A DNA stretch of 64,000 bases from Brasilonema sennae CENA114 (GCF_006968745.1 NZ_CP030118.1:7026284-7090283); one strand, 5' to 3'. Numbered from the stretch's first letter, positions 1 to 8,435 are shown. A program made the numbers and translations. The notes: generated from the letters alone by a model not told the origin.

Positions 1-2045
1 CTTTGAATGTGTTCAGTTTAGCAGGTCTTACTTTAGGAATTGGTCAAGCCATTGATACCTCAGTCGTCATTTTGGAGAACGTTGCTGAAAAAACAGCCAT
101 GACTCCCAATCAAAAGGAGATGGAGAAATTAGCAGATAAAGAAATGGGGAAAAAACCCAATTCAAAATTCTTTATCGACACTACAATTGCAGCTTCCCAA
201 GAAGTCGAATCTGCATTAATCGCTGCCACTGCAGCCAACTTAGTTTCTGTAGTTCCATTCTTGCTCATTGGCGGCTTTATCTCACTGCTATTTAATGAGA
301 TGATTCTGACGATTGGCTTCGCAGTCGCCGCTTCTTTGGTTGTCGCTGTCACAGTCGTACCGATGCTGTGTTCTCGACTTCTGGCAATACCTTGGTCTAG
401 TCGTATCAGAGAGTTTTGGCTACTGCGCCAGTTTAATCACCGTTTTGAAGATGCAACAATCTTATACGGTAAGTTGTTAAAGAACGTTATACGTTATCGG
501 ATAATAGCCGTCACTATCGTTTTTCTGATTTTAGGCGGCGGCACCTTATTCATGGCAGGTCAAATTTCTCAAGAAATCTTACCACGCATCAATACAGGAC
601 AAGCCAATTTAAGAGTGCAGTTTCCTCCAGGTACACCTTTAGCAACTTCTCAGAAAGTTATGCAGGCTGTGGATGATATCTTGATGAAGCAGCCAGAAAC
701 TGACTATGTTTTCTCAACCGTAGGTGGTTTTCTCTTTGGTAGCAACACAACAGAAAATCCTTTGCGCGCCAGCAGCACTATCAATCTCAAACCAGATAAG
801 GATGTTGAAAAATTTGTCCAAAAGGTTACTCGGGAATTTAACAAACTCAATTTAGCAGGAATTTTGCTGCGCTTGAGTCCTGGTCAGGTACGCGGTTTAA
901 TCTTGAGTAATACCCCAGCGCAAGGTTCAGAAGTTGATGTTATTCTGCAAGGTAACAATGAACAAAACTTACAGCAAGCAAGTAGGCAACTGCTGCAAGC
1001 TTTAGAAGAAAAGGCTACACTCGCTAGATTTCGACCAGATGCTGATCCGCGTCAACCAGAAGTACAAATTCGTCCTGACTGGGAAAGAGTTGCAACTTTG
1101 GGACTAACAGCGCAACAAATTGGTGAAACAATTCAAACTGCTATTGAAGGTTCAGTTCCCACGCAAATTCAACGCGGTAACCGCCTAGTTGATGTGCGTG
1201 TAGAGTTAAATCAAGAAGCAATTGAGCGTCCTTCTCAGTTACAAGGATTACCGCTATTTACACAAAATAACCAACAAGTCCGCCTTTCGGACGTTGCGCG
1301 TATTGAAGAAGGTCAAGCACCAGGAGAGGTTCAGCGAATTAACCAACGTCAAGTTTTTGTGATTGCAGGGAACTTAAGCGAGGGAGCTAGTTTGGGTGAC
1401 GCGCTTGCACAAGTAAACGAAATAGTCAAGGGTATTAAGTTGCCTGATGGCGTTACAATTGTACCAAGTTCCGCACAGGAAACGAATCAGCAGTTACAAA
1501 ACTCATTGAAAACTATGGGTGCGCTAGCGACGTTCTTAATTTTCGTCGTCATGGCTGTGCAATACAACTCGCTGATTGACCCTTTAATCATTATGTTGAC
1601 TGTACCACTCGCTTTAGCTGGAGGGATTTTTGGACTTTACGTCACTAAAACAGCCATTGGTGCAACGGTGATAGTCGGTGCGGTGCTGTTGGTGGGTATT
1701 GTGGTGAACGCGGGAATTCTCATGGTAGAACTGGCAAACCAAATTCGTGAGGAGGAAGGTTGCGATCGCCGCACTGCCATTCTCAAAGCTGCCCCTCAAC
1801 GTTTGCGTCCGATTATGATGACCACAGTCACGACTATCTTGGGGCTGTTCCCCTTAGCTTTGGGTATTGGCGAAGGTTCGGAGTTTTTGCAGCCATTGGG
1901 GATTGTTGTGTTTTTTGGGATGGCGATCGCCACATTGCTGACGCTGTTTCTCATCCCCTGTTTTTACATTCTGCTGCACGATGTACTGGGTGGGAAATGG
2001 GCAAAGCCGGTGTTCGGTAGGCTGGGTAAGTTGAGGAAATGGTGA
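1..2045 (+). CDS. RND efflux pump inner-membrane subunit, 3' part (partial)
   Basis: C-terminal 680 residues of an AcrB/MexB-type resistance-nodulation-division transporter, a proton-driven inner-membrane pump of a tripartite export system. The reading frame is open at the left edge, so the gene starts outside the window. The visible part begins in the transmembrane helix that carries the proton-relay acidic residue (GQAIDTSVVILEN). It continues through the periplasmic porter/docking domain (QEILPRINTGQANLRVQFPPGTP) and ends with the last helix bundle (LRPIMMTTVTTILGLFPLAL). A charged stretch of about 35 residues follows the first helix, longer than in AcrB. The last 262 bp recur 1.65 kb downstream. 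The substrate cannot be told. Confidence is high for the family. Confidence 0.93.
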   Translation, partial: LNVFSLAGLTLGIGQAIDTSVVILENVAEKTAMTPNQKEMEKLADKEMGKKPNSKFFIDTTIAASQEVESALIAATAANLVSVVPFLLIGGFISLLFNEMILTIGFAVAASLVVAVTVVPMLCSRLLAIPWSSRIREFWLLRQFNHRFEDATILYGKLLKNVIRYRIIAVTIVFLILGGGTLFMAGQISQEILPRINTGQANLRVQFPPGTPLATSQKVMQAVDDILMKQPETDYVFSTVGGFLFGSNTTENPLRASSTINLKPDKDVEKFVQKVTREFNKLNLAGILLRLSPGQVRGLILSNTPAQGSEVDVILQGNNEQNLQQASRQLLQALEEKATLARFRPDADPRQPEVQIRPDWERVATLGLTAQQIGETIQTAIEGSVPTQIQRGNRLVDVRVELNQEAIERPSQLQGLPLFTQNNQQVRLSDVARIEEGQAPGEVQRINQRQVFVIAGNLSEGASLGDALAQVNEIVKGIKLPDGVTIVPSSAQETNQQLQNSLKTMGALATFLIFVVMAVQYNSLIDPLIIMLTVPLALAGGIFGLYVTKTAIGATVIVGAVLLVGIVVNAGILMVELANQIREEEGCDRRTAILKAAPQRLRPIMMTTVTTILGLFPLALGIGEGSEFLQPLGIVVFFGMAIATLLTLFLIPCFYILLHDVLGGKWAKPVFGRLGKLRKW

Positions 2046-2056
2046 GCCACTCCGTT
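1795..2056 (+). repeat. Direct repeat copy 1 (RND 3' end)
   Basis: These 262 bp at the end of the RND gene recur at 3442-3725 with about ten substitutions and one 22 bp insertion. The two copies flank the FGE-like gene and the small membrane protein gene. This looks like a cassette insertion or a recombination scar. Confidence 0.9.
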
Positions 2057-2078
2057 GGGGTAACCAGCCTTTGTTGCT

Positions 2079-3143
2079 GTGACTCCCAAGGAGCTTGGTG
2101 ATAGCTTAGATGAAATTGAAAAGCAACTTCAACCTGTATCGTTTCTATCTACAACCCGTGAGCCTAAAAGCATACAGAAAAAAGTAGGAAAAGCTATTGA
2201 AACTAAAAACACCTTACAAAACAAACAATATGATTTAAATGCGGAAAAAAACAAAGAACTCACAGCGCAACTTAAGCTCAAGCCCAGTCTTCGGAAGTAT
2301 CGGTTTGAATATGCAGAAGTCGAACTTAAGTCCTCTAGACTATTCGGATTCGTAAAAAAACCAATCATCAACGCTCGTCGCAAGGAGGCTAGCTATTTTG
2401 TTGAAGATTTGGGTGGTGGAGTGGAATTGGAGATGATCGCCATTGCTAATGGAAATTTTTTTATGGGATCATCTGAACAAATAAATGCAAGTAGCTCAGA
2501 ATATCCTCAACATCCGGTATCTGTTAATTCCTTTTTTATAGGGAAATATCCCATTACTCAAAAACAATGGAAAGCTGTAGCCTGCTTACCACAGATCAAT
2601 CGCCCCTTGGTAGTTGATTGTTCTAAATTCAAGGGAGACAGCTATCCTGTAGAACAAGTTTGCTGGGACGATGCTGTTGAATTCTGCGATCGCCTTTCCC
2701 AAAAGACAGATCGCTACTACCGATTACCCAGTGAAGCTGAATGGGAATATGCCTGTCGTGCTGGGACTAAAACTTTATTTTACTTTGGAGATATTATTAC
2801 TCCTGATTTAGCGAACTATAAAGATTGTGAAGATCTTAAATTTTCAAGAGGAGTTTTTCCTAATCAAACTACTCCTGTTGATAACTTCAAGTTTGCAAAC
2901 ACATTCGGATTATATGATATGCATGGGTTAGTTTGGGAGTGGTGCATGGATCACTGGCATAATAGCTATAACAAAGCGCCCAATGATGGTACGGCATGGC
3001 TCAATGATAGAGATAGCCAACTTCGTGTAATTAGAGGAGGTTCTTGGGCTGATCCTCCAGGAAATTGTCGTTCAGCATCTCGCAAAAAGGCTCGAATTGA
3101 TGAACAAGGAACTTACCTCGGCTTTCGAGTAGTTTTTTCTTAA
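2079..3143 (+). CDS. FGE/sulfatase-modifying-factor domain protein
   Basis: 354 residues. The N-terminal 100 residues are charged and show no recognised domain. Residues about 110-354 form a formylglycine-generating-enzyme-type fold: EMIAIANGNFFMG, then RLPSEAEWEYACRAG, then LYDMHGLVWEWCMD, and the closing VIRGGSWADPPGNCRSASR and LGFRVV. In cyanobacteria such domains are often accessory modules of kinases and conflict proteins, so formylglycine synthesis is not implied. GTG is the only plausible start. It lies about 22 bp after the edge of the duplicated RND segment, so the native promoter or the true N-terminus may have been lost in the rearrangement. The nearest relative in the window is the FGE half of the kinase fusion at 32313-34133. 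Confidence 0.8.
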   Translation: MTPKELGDSLDEIEKQLQPVSFLSTTREPKSIQKKVGKAIETKNTLQNKQYDLNAEKNKELTAQLKLKPSLRKYRFEYAEVELKSSRLFGFVKKPIINARRKEASYFVEDLGGGVELEMIAIANGNFFMGSSEQINASSSEYPQHPVSVNSFFIGKYPITQKQWKAVACLPQINRPLVVDCSKFKGDSYPVEQVCWDDAVEFCDRLSQKTDRYYRLPSEAEWEYACRAGTKTLFYFGDIITPDLANYKDCEDLKFSRGVFPNQTTPVDNFKFANTFGLYDMHGLVWEWCMDHWHNSYNKAPNDGTAWLNDRDSQLRVIRGGSWADPPGNCRSASRKKARIDEQGTYLGFRVVFS

Positions 3144-3218
3144 ATAAATGTTCGCAAAAGAGAAACTAAATCGATATCGGTTGAAGTTGAATAATGGTTC
3201 GTCTACCTAAAGCAAAAA

Positions 3219-3410
3219 ATGAAACTATCTAACCTTACGCTATTTGTAATAGTTTTAATTATTGCTGGAATAATTTTACTTGTAACTGGGAAGAAAAAAG
3301 AGAAAGAAACCAGCTATGTTCGTCCTTACAAAAAAACAATAACTGTCCCGGGACATTCTAGAAGCAAACCCAAAAACAAGAGGAAAAATCGTCGTAGCGG
3401 TAAACGATGA
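3219..3410 (+). CDS. small single-span membrane protein with basic tail
   Basis: 63 residues: one hydrophobic helix (about residues 6-24, LTLFVIVLIIAGIILLV) followed by a Lys/Arg-rich cytoplasmic-type tail ending KNKRKNRRSGKR. It lies 75 bp after the FGE-like gene and within the same segment bounded by the RND repeats, so the two may travel together. I do not recognise the family. The clear helix-plus-basic-tail layout argues for a real gene, but a chance ORF is not excluded. Confidence 0.5.
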   Translation: MKLSNLTLFVIVLIIAGIILLVTGKKKEKETSYVRPYKKTITVPGHSRSKPKNKRKNRRSGKR

Positions 3411-3441
3411 GACGATTAAAATTGCGATTCAAGCAAGCAGG

Positions 3442-3725
3442 CTCAACGTTTGCGTCCGATTATGATGACTACAGTCACGACTATCTTGGGGCTGTTCCCC
3501 TTAGCTTTGGGTATTGGTGAAGGTTCAGAGTTTTTACAGCCATTGGGGATTGTTGTGTTTTTTGGGATGGCGAATGCCTGCGGCACGCTACGCGAACGCC
3601 ACAATGCTAACACTATTTCTCATCCCCTGTTTTTACATTCTGCTGCACGATGTACTGGGTGGGAAATGGGCAAAGCCGGTGTTCGGTAGGCTGGATAAGT
3701 TGAGGAAATGGTGAGCCACTCCGTT
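3442..3725 (+). pseudogene. duplicated, frameshifted RND 3' end (direct repeat copy 2)
   Basis: A second copy of the last 262 bp of the RND gene with no 5' portion. It starts inside the last helix region (RPIMMTTVTTILGLFPLAL) and keeps the original stop region. A 22 bp insertion at about 3574-3595 replaces a HIP1 site and shifts the frame, so the last 40 codons are read out of phase with the first part. The segment is non-functional and diverges from copy 1 at about ten positions. Confidence 0.88.
3574..3595 (+). repeat. small dispersed repeat inserted at a HIP1 site
   Basis: In the intact copy (about 1920-1936) the sequence reads GGGATGGCGATCGCCACA. In this copy GCGA is followed by 22 extra bases rich in GC palindrome (core TGCCTGCGGCACGCTACGCG) before CGCCACA. 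Direct comparison of the two copies defines the insertion. Confidence 0.8.
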
Positions 3726-3835
3726 CTTTTCTCCACTCCTGCTTCTGTTGTTCTTCTTCCTCGGTGCTTGCAAGGGGATAGATACCGACACTACCGAACC
3801 GTATTGCCTGACTACCTGCTTGGTTTGACGAATTC

Positions 3836-4651
3836 CTAAACCTTTGTACGGTCAGTTAAGATTTCGTATCCATTGTCAGTCACAAGCAATGTATGTTCAA
3901 ACTGAGCAGCTAAAGATTTGTCTAATGTGACTACAGTCCAACGGTCTGATAGAGTACGGGTCACTTTAGAACCAGCAGTCACAATGGGTTCGATTGTCAA
4001 TGTCATTCCAGCTCGGAGTTTCACATTTGGCATTTCACGAGTACGAAAGTTGAACACTGAAGGTTCTTCGTGCATGTTGCGACCAATCCCGTGCCCAGTG
4101 TAGTTTTCAAGAACACTCAAGCCATGTGCCTCTACATAGTCTTGAACAGCGCCCGCAATATCCATCAGATACGCTCCTGCTTTGACTTGTTCAATTCCCT
4201 TGTAGAGTGCCTCTTCGGCAACCTGAATGAACTTTTCTGTCTTTGGGGGCACCTTACCCACGGCAATAGTGATACAAGAATCACCGTGAAAGTTCTGATA
4301 ACAAGCTGCTGTGTCAACCTTCAAAACATCTCCAGAACGAATCATCCGCTTACAACTGGGGATGCCATGCACGGCTTCATGATTAATCGAAGCGCAGATA
4401 GAGCCAGGAAAGCCGTGGTATCCCTTGAAACTGGGTGCTGCGTCCATTTCTCGGATGCGTTTCTCTGCGTAAGCATCTAAGTCACCAGTCGTCATCCCAG
4501 GTTGCACTATTTGAGAAATCTCTTTGAGCACAGTTGCAACAATCGAAGCTGCTTGACGCATAATTTCAATTTCACGTTGAGACTTGACGCTGATACCACG
4601 ACTTTGCCGTTGAGTAACGGGCTGGGTGAAGAGGTTATCAAGGATATTCAT
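3836..4651 (-). CDS. map: methionine aminopeptidase, type I
   Basis: 271 residues. Removes the N-terminal Met from nascent proteins in the cytoplasm. All metal and catalytic residues of the type I family are visible: substrate-binding His in the NHEAVHGIP region, Asp in DVLKVDTA, Asp in FHGDSCIT, His in GHGIGRNMHEEP, Glu in LTIEPIV, Glu in AAQFEHT. A short N-terminal extension (about 20 residues, PVTQRQSRG) precedes the catalytic core, as in several cyanobacterial MAPs. The gene stands alone; a perfect 8 bp-arm palindrome lies just upstream. Confidence 0.95.
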   Translation of the reverse strand: MNILDNLFTQPVTQRQSRGISVKSQREIEIMRQAASIVATVLKEISQIVQPGMTTGDLDAYAEKRIREMDAAPSFKGYHGFPGSICASINHEAVHGIPSCKRMIRSGDVLKVDTAACYQNFHGDSCITIAVGKVPPKTEKFIQVAEEALYKGIEQVKAGAYLMDIAGAVQDYVEAHGLSVLENYTGHGIGRNMHEEPSVFNFRTREMPNVKLRAGMTLTIEPIVTAGSKVTRTLSDRWTVVTLDKSLAAQFEHTLLVTDNGYEILTDRTKV

Positions 4652-4672
4652 ACCGAGAGAGGTAAAATTTAA

Positions 4673-4691
4673 CTATGCTATTGTAGCATAG
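4673..4691. promoter_or_regulatory. palindrome between map and the RHH gene
   Basis: CTATGCTA-TTG-TAGCATAG, perfect 8 bp arms with a 3 bp spacer, 22 bp upstream of the map start. Related half-sites (GCTATAG, TGCTATGG) follow at about 4722-4741, towards the divergent RHH gene. This is a possible operator for the small ribbon-helix-helix protein next door, by inference only. Confidence 0.45.
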
Positions 4692-4774
4692 CTTAGCTTA
4701 TATAAATATAAGACAATAAAAGCTATAGTAAAATGCTATGGTAAGTACTATCTACGCAATACATAAATTTTGAA

Positions 4775-4963
4775 ATGGGCGGCAAAACTCTATTGTCTGG
4801 TGTAACAACCTACATTTCCCCGGAACTGAAAGCAGAGTTAGAGGCATGGGCACAAGAGGAAGAACGCTCTATTTCCTGGCTTCTTGCCAAACTGATTGAA
4901 AATAAACTTCAGGAACGACGACAAAAAGTATCACAAGCGTTGATTGCGGGCAACCAGGATTAG
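4775..4963 (+). CDS. ribbon-helix-helix (CopG/Arc-like) small protein
   Basis: 62 residues. The layout fits a CopG-type DNA-binding fold: a short strand (GVTTYISPELKAELEAWA) followed by two helices (EERSISWLLAKLIENKLQER). Such proteins bind palindromic operators as dimers and are often antitoxins or plasmid-type repressors. No toxin partner is adjacent. It is divergent from map, with an AT-rich 120 bp gap containing inverted repeats. Start codon ATG; no strong Shine-Dalgarno. Confidence 0.65.
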   Translation: MGGKTLLSGVTTYISPELKAELEAWAQEEERSISWLLAKLIENKLQERRQKVSQALIAGNQD

Positions 4964-5002
4964 CGATCGCCCCCTCAGCAAAAATCTTGTTATTCTACCG
5001 GT

Positions 5003-5029
5003 TGTCACAACTATACGGTCTTCCTCGTC
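5003..5029 (+). promoter_or_regulatory. predicted ECF41-dependent promoter
   Basis: TGTCACA (5003-5009), a 16-nt spacer, then CGTC (5026-5029). This matches the -35/-10 pattern described for ECF41 sigma factors. It lies about 40 bp upstream of the first gene of the operon that encodes the ECF41 sigma factor itself, which implies autoregulation. Confidence 0.75.
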
Positions 5030-5070
5030 TAATTTAATGAGTCCTTTATGGAAGTAGACGAGGAGGAATT

Positions 5071-5535
5071 ATGACGGTGCAAAGAATTGACCTAAAAACC
5101 GTTGAGCCTGCTGCCTATAAAGCAATGTTTGAGCTAGAGAAGTATCTTGCAGCAAGCAGGCTTAGTAAAACCTTGGTGGAATTGATCAAAATCCGGGCGT
5201 CTCAAATCAATGGTTGTGCCTTTTGCATCGATATGCACACGAAAGACGCTAGACATCACGGCGAAAGCGAGCAACGGATTTATGCGTTGAATGCTTGGCA
5301 CGAAACTCAATTTTTCACGCCTGAAGAACGAGCCGTGTTGGCATTAACTGAGGCTGTAACCATGATTACGAAAAACCACGTTCCCAATGACGTGTATGAG
5401 GAAGTCAGTCATTATTTTGATGCCAACCAAATTGCACAAATCCTCATGGCAATTGTTGCGATCAATGGATGGAATCGAATAGCGATCGCCACACAGATGA
5501 TTCCAGGTAGCTATCAGATACAAAAATCAGCCTAG
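5071..5535 (+). CDS. carboxymuconolactone decarboxylase / AhpD-like protein
   Basis: 154 residues, all-helical CMD/AhpD family. The redox motif CAFCIDMH (about residues 50-57) gives the CxxC plus His typical of AhpD-like alkylhydroperoxidase-type proteins, so a thiol peroxidase-related role is more likely than a true decarboxylase. A strong Shine-Dalgarno (AGGAGGAATT) precedes the ATG. It is first in a three-gene operon with a membrane protein and an ECF41 sigma factor. ECF41 sigma factors are typically linked to exactly this class of gene (carboxymuconolactone decarboxylase, oxidoreductase or epimerase), so it is the probable regulon target. Confidence 0.88.
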   Translation: MTVQRIDLKTVEPAAYKAMFELEKYLAASRLSKTLVELIKIRASQINGCAFCIDMHTKDARHHGESEQRIYALNAWHETQFFTPEERAVLALTEAVTMITKNHVPNDVYEEVSHYFDANQIAQILMAIVAINGWNRIAIATQMIPGSYQIQKSA

Positions 5536-5545
5536 GAGGTACATT

Positions 5546-5959
5546 ATGACCCGTCGAATTGCATGGTATGGAACAGCAGCAGTCATTGTTCATACCATCG
5601 TTAATATTCTACATGCTTTAACACACGTATCGATTCCGGTTCCTGTCACTCCTAGTCAGGCAGTGTTTATTGTTACAGTTATCCTGACTGTTCCACTTGT
5701 GGCAATGGTACTGTTGTGGACACCATTGAGTCGCATGGGTGTTGTTCTATTGCTGGTTTCGATGTTGGGATCGCTAATTTTTGGCGTGTACAATCATTTC
5801 ATTGCTATTAGCCCAGATCACATCTCTCAAATCCCACCTGGCAATTGGCAACTCCTATTCCAAGTCACGGCTGTCCTGCTTTTCCTCACTGAACTGTTAG
5901 GCTGTGGCGTAGGAGTGTGGGCAATACAAAAGCTACGAGATGAAGAGAGAATAGCATGA
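5546..5959 (+). CDS. four-helix integral membrane protein
   Basis: 137 residues with four hydrophobic spans (about 8-30, 38-58, 64-88 and 102-125) and a short charged C-terminus (KLRDEERIA). It starts 10 bp after the AhpD-like gene, behind AGGAGG, and overlaps the sigma factor gene by 4 bp (ATGA), so translation is coupled. Function unknown. The position between an ECF41 target gene and its sigma factor suggests a membrane partner of the same stress response. It lacks the zinc motif of ZAS-type anti-sigma factors. Confidence 0.75.
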   Translation: MTRRIAWYGTAAVIVHTIVNILHALTHVSIPVPVTPSQAVFIVTVILTVPLVAMVLLWTPLSRMGVVLLLVSMLGSLIFGVYNHFIAISPDHISQIPPGNWQLLFQVTAVLLFLTELLGCGVGVWAIQKLRDEERIA

Positions 5960-6876
5960 ATCGGCTAGAGGAGTTCAACCAACATCGTCCTTTCCTGTTC
6001 TCAATTGCCTACCGAATGCTGGGCAGTGTGGTTGATGCAGAAGATATGGTGCAAGAAACTTTTCTGCGATGGCAGCAAGTGGCAGAAGACACCGTACAAT
6101 CTGCCAAAGCGTATCTCTCCAGCATTATCACACGACTCTGCATCGACCACCTGCGTTCTGCCCGTGTCCAACGAGAGCAATATGTGGGACCTTGGCTTCC
6201 AGAACCCATTCTTACCGAACAGATGCCAGATCCAGCAAAGACAGTCGAATTGGTAGATACTCTCTCAACCGCTTTTCTCGTATTACTAGAAACGCTCTCG
6301 CCCTTGGAACGGGCAGTTTTTTTGCTGCGGGAAGTGTTTGATTATGACTATGACGAAATTGGACAAATTGTAGATAAAAGTCCAACGAACTGTCGGCAAA
6401 TTGTGCGACGAGCAAAGCAGCATTTAACATCTAGGCGACCTCGTTTTGAAGTTTCATTACACAGCCGAGAACAGATGACCGAGAAATTCCTGCAAGCTTG
6501 CAATGTCGGAGACTTGCAAGGATTGATTGGTTTGCTAGCAGAAGACATTACCCTTTGGTCAGATGGTGGTGGTCAGGTGACAGCCGCATTGAAGCCACTA
6601 CATGGAAGTGTTAAGGTTGCTAAATTCTTGCTGGCAATTCGGAGCAAGAAACTTGCAAATTATGTGTCTCGAATTGCTAAGGTTAATGACCAACCAGGCA
6701 TTATTAACTATATTGGCGTTCGCGTAGGGGCTACTTTGCAGTATCATTTTCACAGTGTTATGACATTTGATTTTAAGGATGAGCGGATTCAATCTGTTTT
6801 TATTGTTGTGAATCCAGACAAACTCAAACAATTGGCTGACTCAAATATCAAATGTCAATTAGCACAGCCTCACTGA
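5956..6876 (+). CDS. ECF41-type RNA polymerase sigma factor with SnoaL-like C-terminus
   Basis: 306 residues. Region 2 is at about 8-75 (FSIAYRMLGSVVDAEDMVQE). Region 4 is at about 110-160 (LSPLERAVFLLREVFDYDYDEI, then NCRQIVRRAKQHL). A SnoaL-like domain follows to the end. Three ECF41 marks are visible: WLPEP between regions 2 and 4, DGGGQ (family DGGGK) in the C-terminal domain, and NPDKL near the end. In this family the C-terminal domain acts as a built-in regulator in place of an anti-sigma factor. Last gene of the operon; a promoter matching its expected specificity lies upstream of the first gene. Confidence 0.92.
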   Translation: MNRLEEFNQHRPFLFSIAYRMLGSVVDAEDMVQETFLRWQQVAEDTVQSAKAYLSSIITRLCIDHLRSARVQREQYVGPWLPEPILTEQMPDPAKTVELVDTLSTAFLVLLETLSPLERAVFLLREVFDYDYDEIGQIVDKSPTNCRQIVRRAKQHLTSRRPRFEVSLHSREQMTEKFLQACNVGDLQGLIGLLAEDITLWSDGGGQVTAALKPLHGSVKVAKFLLAIRSKKLANYVSRIAKVNDQPGIINYIGVRVGATLQYHFHSVMTFDFKDERIQSVFIVVNPDKLKQLADSNIKCQLAQPH

Positions 6877-7658
6877 GTACACGTCGAACTTCAGGTTAAA
6901 TATGGTATGTTACTGTCTTTTTTGATTGTGAAGATTGTGGGCGATCGCTGAAGATGATCGCAAAAGGTGATATTCTTTAATCTCTGACCATTTGTTGGTC
7001 TCCTGTATATTTTTGCTCCCGCGCCTTCGCTTCACCTGGCGCGGGATTTTTCTTTTTTACCTGCCCATCACCCGGCTTTCGCCATTACCTGGCAGTAGTC
7101 CCGCGCCTCCTCAACACAGAAAGTAACTTTTATATTCGAGGAAAGCGTGTGCCAAAACTTTGCGTGCGCGTTCGCCCTCTGGGCGTGCGCTTGCGCTTAC
7201 GCATATCGCATTGGTGACAAAGCACGCGCTGTAACGATTGCAGCCCCCAGAGTTTGGGTTACTGGTGGTTAGGGAGAGGAAGAAGGGGTGTTAGGGTGTT
7301 AGGGTGTTAGGGGTAAGAGTATTTTACTTTCTTCCCCTAAATTTCGCTCATTGTGGAAACTAACTACACGTCACTATAAAAAGGGGTCGCAAATCAAAAT
7401 TTTGACGACCCTAGACAAAGTTTATCCAACCAGCGAATTCCGTACCTCATTTATGGTGGGCTGTACTAACGAATAAATCATTTCCCCTACACCCCTACAC
7501 CCCTGCACCCTTACACCCGCGCGTTCATTCCCCTACACCCCTACACCCTTACACCCCTAATTGTTGACGTTGTGGTTAAAAATTCTCTATTTTAAATGAC
7601 TAGACTGTAAAGTAGTTATGGATTTATTATTGTTGATTGTGGATTTTTTTCCGGGACT
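6877..7658. other. 782 bp intergenic region with terminator and low-complexity repeats
   Basis: No convincing gene. It contains the terminator at 7018-7058, a GC-rich small-repeat block at about 7150-7210 (GCGTGCGCGTTCGCCC and similar), GTGTTAGG repeats at about 7280-7313, and complementary CCCCTACA-type repeats at about 7484-7560. The GTTAGGG and CCCTAAC/CCCTACA tracts are roughly complementary and could pair over 200 bp. The last 100 bp should hold the rplS promoter. Confidence 0.6.
7018..7058 (+). terminator. rho-independent terminator
   Basis: Perfect 8 bp stem CCCGCGCC / GGCGCGGG with a 12-nt loop, followed by a T-rich run (ATTTTTCTTTTTT). Plus-strand orientation, 140 bp after the sigma factor operon. 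Confidence 0.8.
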
Positions 7659-8021
7659 ATGAATACTCAAGAGATCATCCGCTCAATTGAAGCGGAACAA
7701 CTAAAATCTAATTTGCCTGAAATATTTGTAGGCGATACTGTCAAAGTCGGAGTCAAAATTAAGGAAGGCGACAAATACCGCATACAACCCTATGAAGGAG
7801 TCGTGATTGGTAAGCGCAATGGCGGTATTAATCAAACGATTACTGTTCGTCGTGTTTTCCAAGGTGTGGGAGTTGAACGAGTGTTCCTTGTGCATTCTCC
7901 TCGCATAGACAACATCAAAGTCTTGCGTCGTGGTAAGGTAAGGCGTGCTAAACTTTATTATCTGCGTAAGCGTGTTGGTAAAGCTACCCGAATCAAGCAG
8001 CGTTTTGACCGCGCTTTATAA
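7659..8021 (+). CDS. rplS: 50S ribosomal protein L19
   Basis: 120 residues, full length. L19 sits at the 30S-50S interface. Characteristic sequence: FVGDTVKVGVKIKEGDKYRIQ, then YEGVVIGKRNGGINQTITVR, then VERVFLVHSPRIDNI, then the basic C-terminal stretch RRGKVRRAKLYYLRKRVGKA. It opens the conserved cyanobacterial ribosomal block; tRNA-Trp follows by 147 bp. Confidence 0.97.
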   Translation: MNTQEIIRSIEAEQLKSNLPEIFVGDTVKVGVKIKEGDKYRIQPYEGVVIGKRNGGINQTITVRRVFQGVGVERVFLVHSPRIDNIKVLRRGKVRRAKLYYLRKRVGKATRIKQRFDRAL

Positions 8022-8168
8022 TTCAACAAAGCAAGATATGGGAAGGGTTCAACAAAAAGCGGCAGCAGCCGCTCATTTGTTCCCTGAATCAAGCTCAAAG
8101 AAAAAAATTGCCAAGTTGTGTTAAAATGGGTTAGATTAAGTGCAATAACTGAATAAAAGCCAGCCTGT

Positions 8169-8241
8169 GCGCTCTTAGTTCAGTTGGTAGAACGCAGGTC
8201 TCCAAAACCTGATGTCGGGGGTTCAAGTCCTCCAGGGCGCG
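8169..8241 (+). tRNA. trnW: tRNA-Trp (CCA)
   Basis: 73 nt cloverleaf. Acceptor GCGCTCT pairs with AGGGCGC (one G-U). D-arm GTTC/GAAC, anticodon stem CAGGT/ACCTG with loop CTCCAAA giving anticodon CCA, T-arm with GGTTCAAGTCC. The 3' CCA is not encoded. Its place just upstream of secE is conserved in cyanobacteria. Confidence 0.97.
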
Positions 8242-8255
8242 CTGTCACAAAAAAA

Positions 8256-8320
8256 ACCCGAAAATTATGCAACATCTGCTAAAAGAGCAGCATGATTGAA
8301 AATTTCGGGTATAATTTTTG
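8256..8320 (+). terminator. hairpin after tRNA-Trp
   Basis: ACCCGAAAATT (8256-8266) pairs with AATTTCGGGT (8301-8310), with an inner CTGCT/AGCAG hairpin, followed by ATAATTTTTG. Probable terminator or attenuator between the tRNA and secE. Confidence 0.6.
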
Positions 8321-8435
8321 TGTGTACAGCTTATTGCTTCGTCGGACAAGTTAAGTTTGAATACTAAATCTTAACAAAAGGTAAAAATTAAGGCTTAACA
8401 GTTGTTTGTATCAGGAATAAGGGGAGAGAAGCGAC

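Noticed and set aside
2079..3143. True formylglycine-generating enzyme for a sulfatase
   Set aside because: No sulfatase nearby; the domain is commonly used as an accessory module in cyanobacterial signalling proteins. The fold is supported, the classical activity is not.
7280..7560. Telomere-like GTTAGGG / CCCTAAC repeats
   Set aside because: Short, degenerate tracts common between nostocalean genes; no sign of a replicon end.
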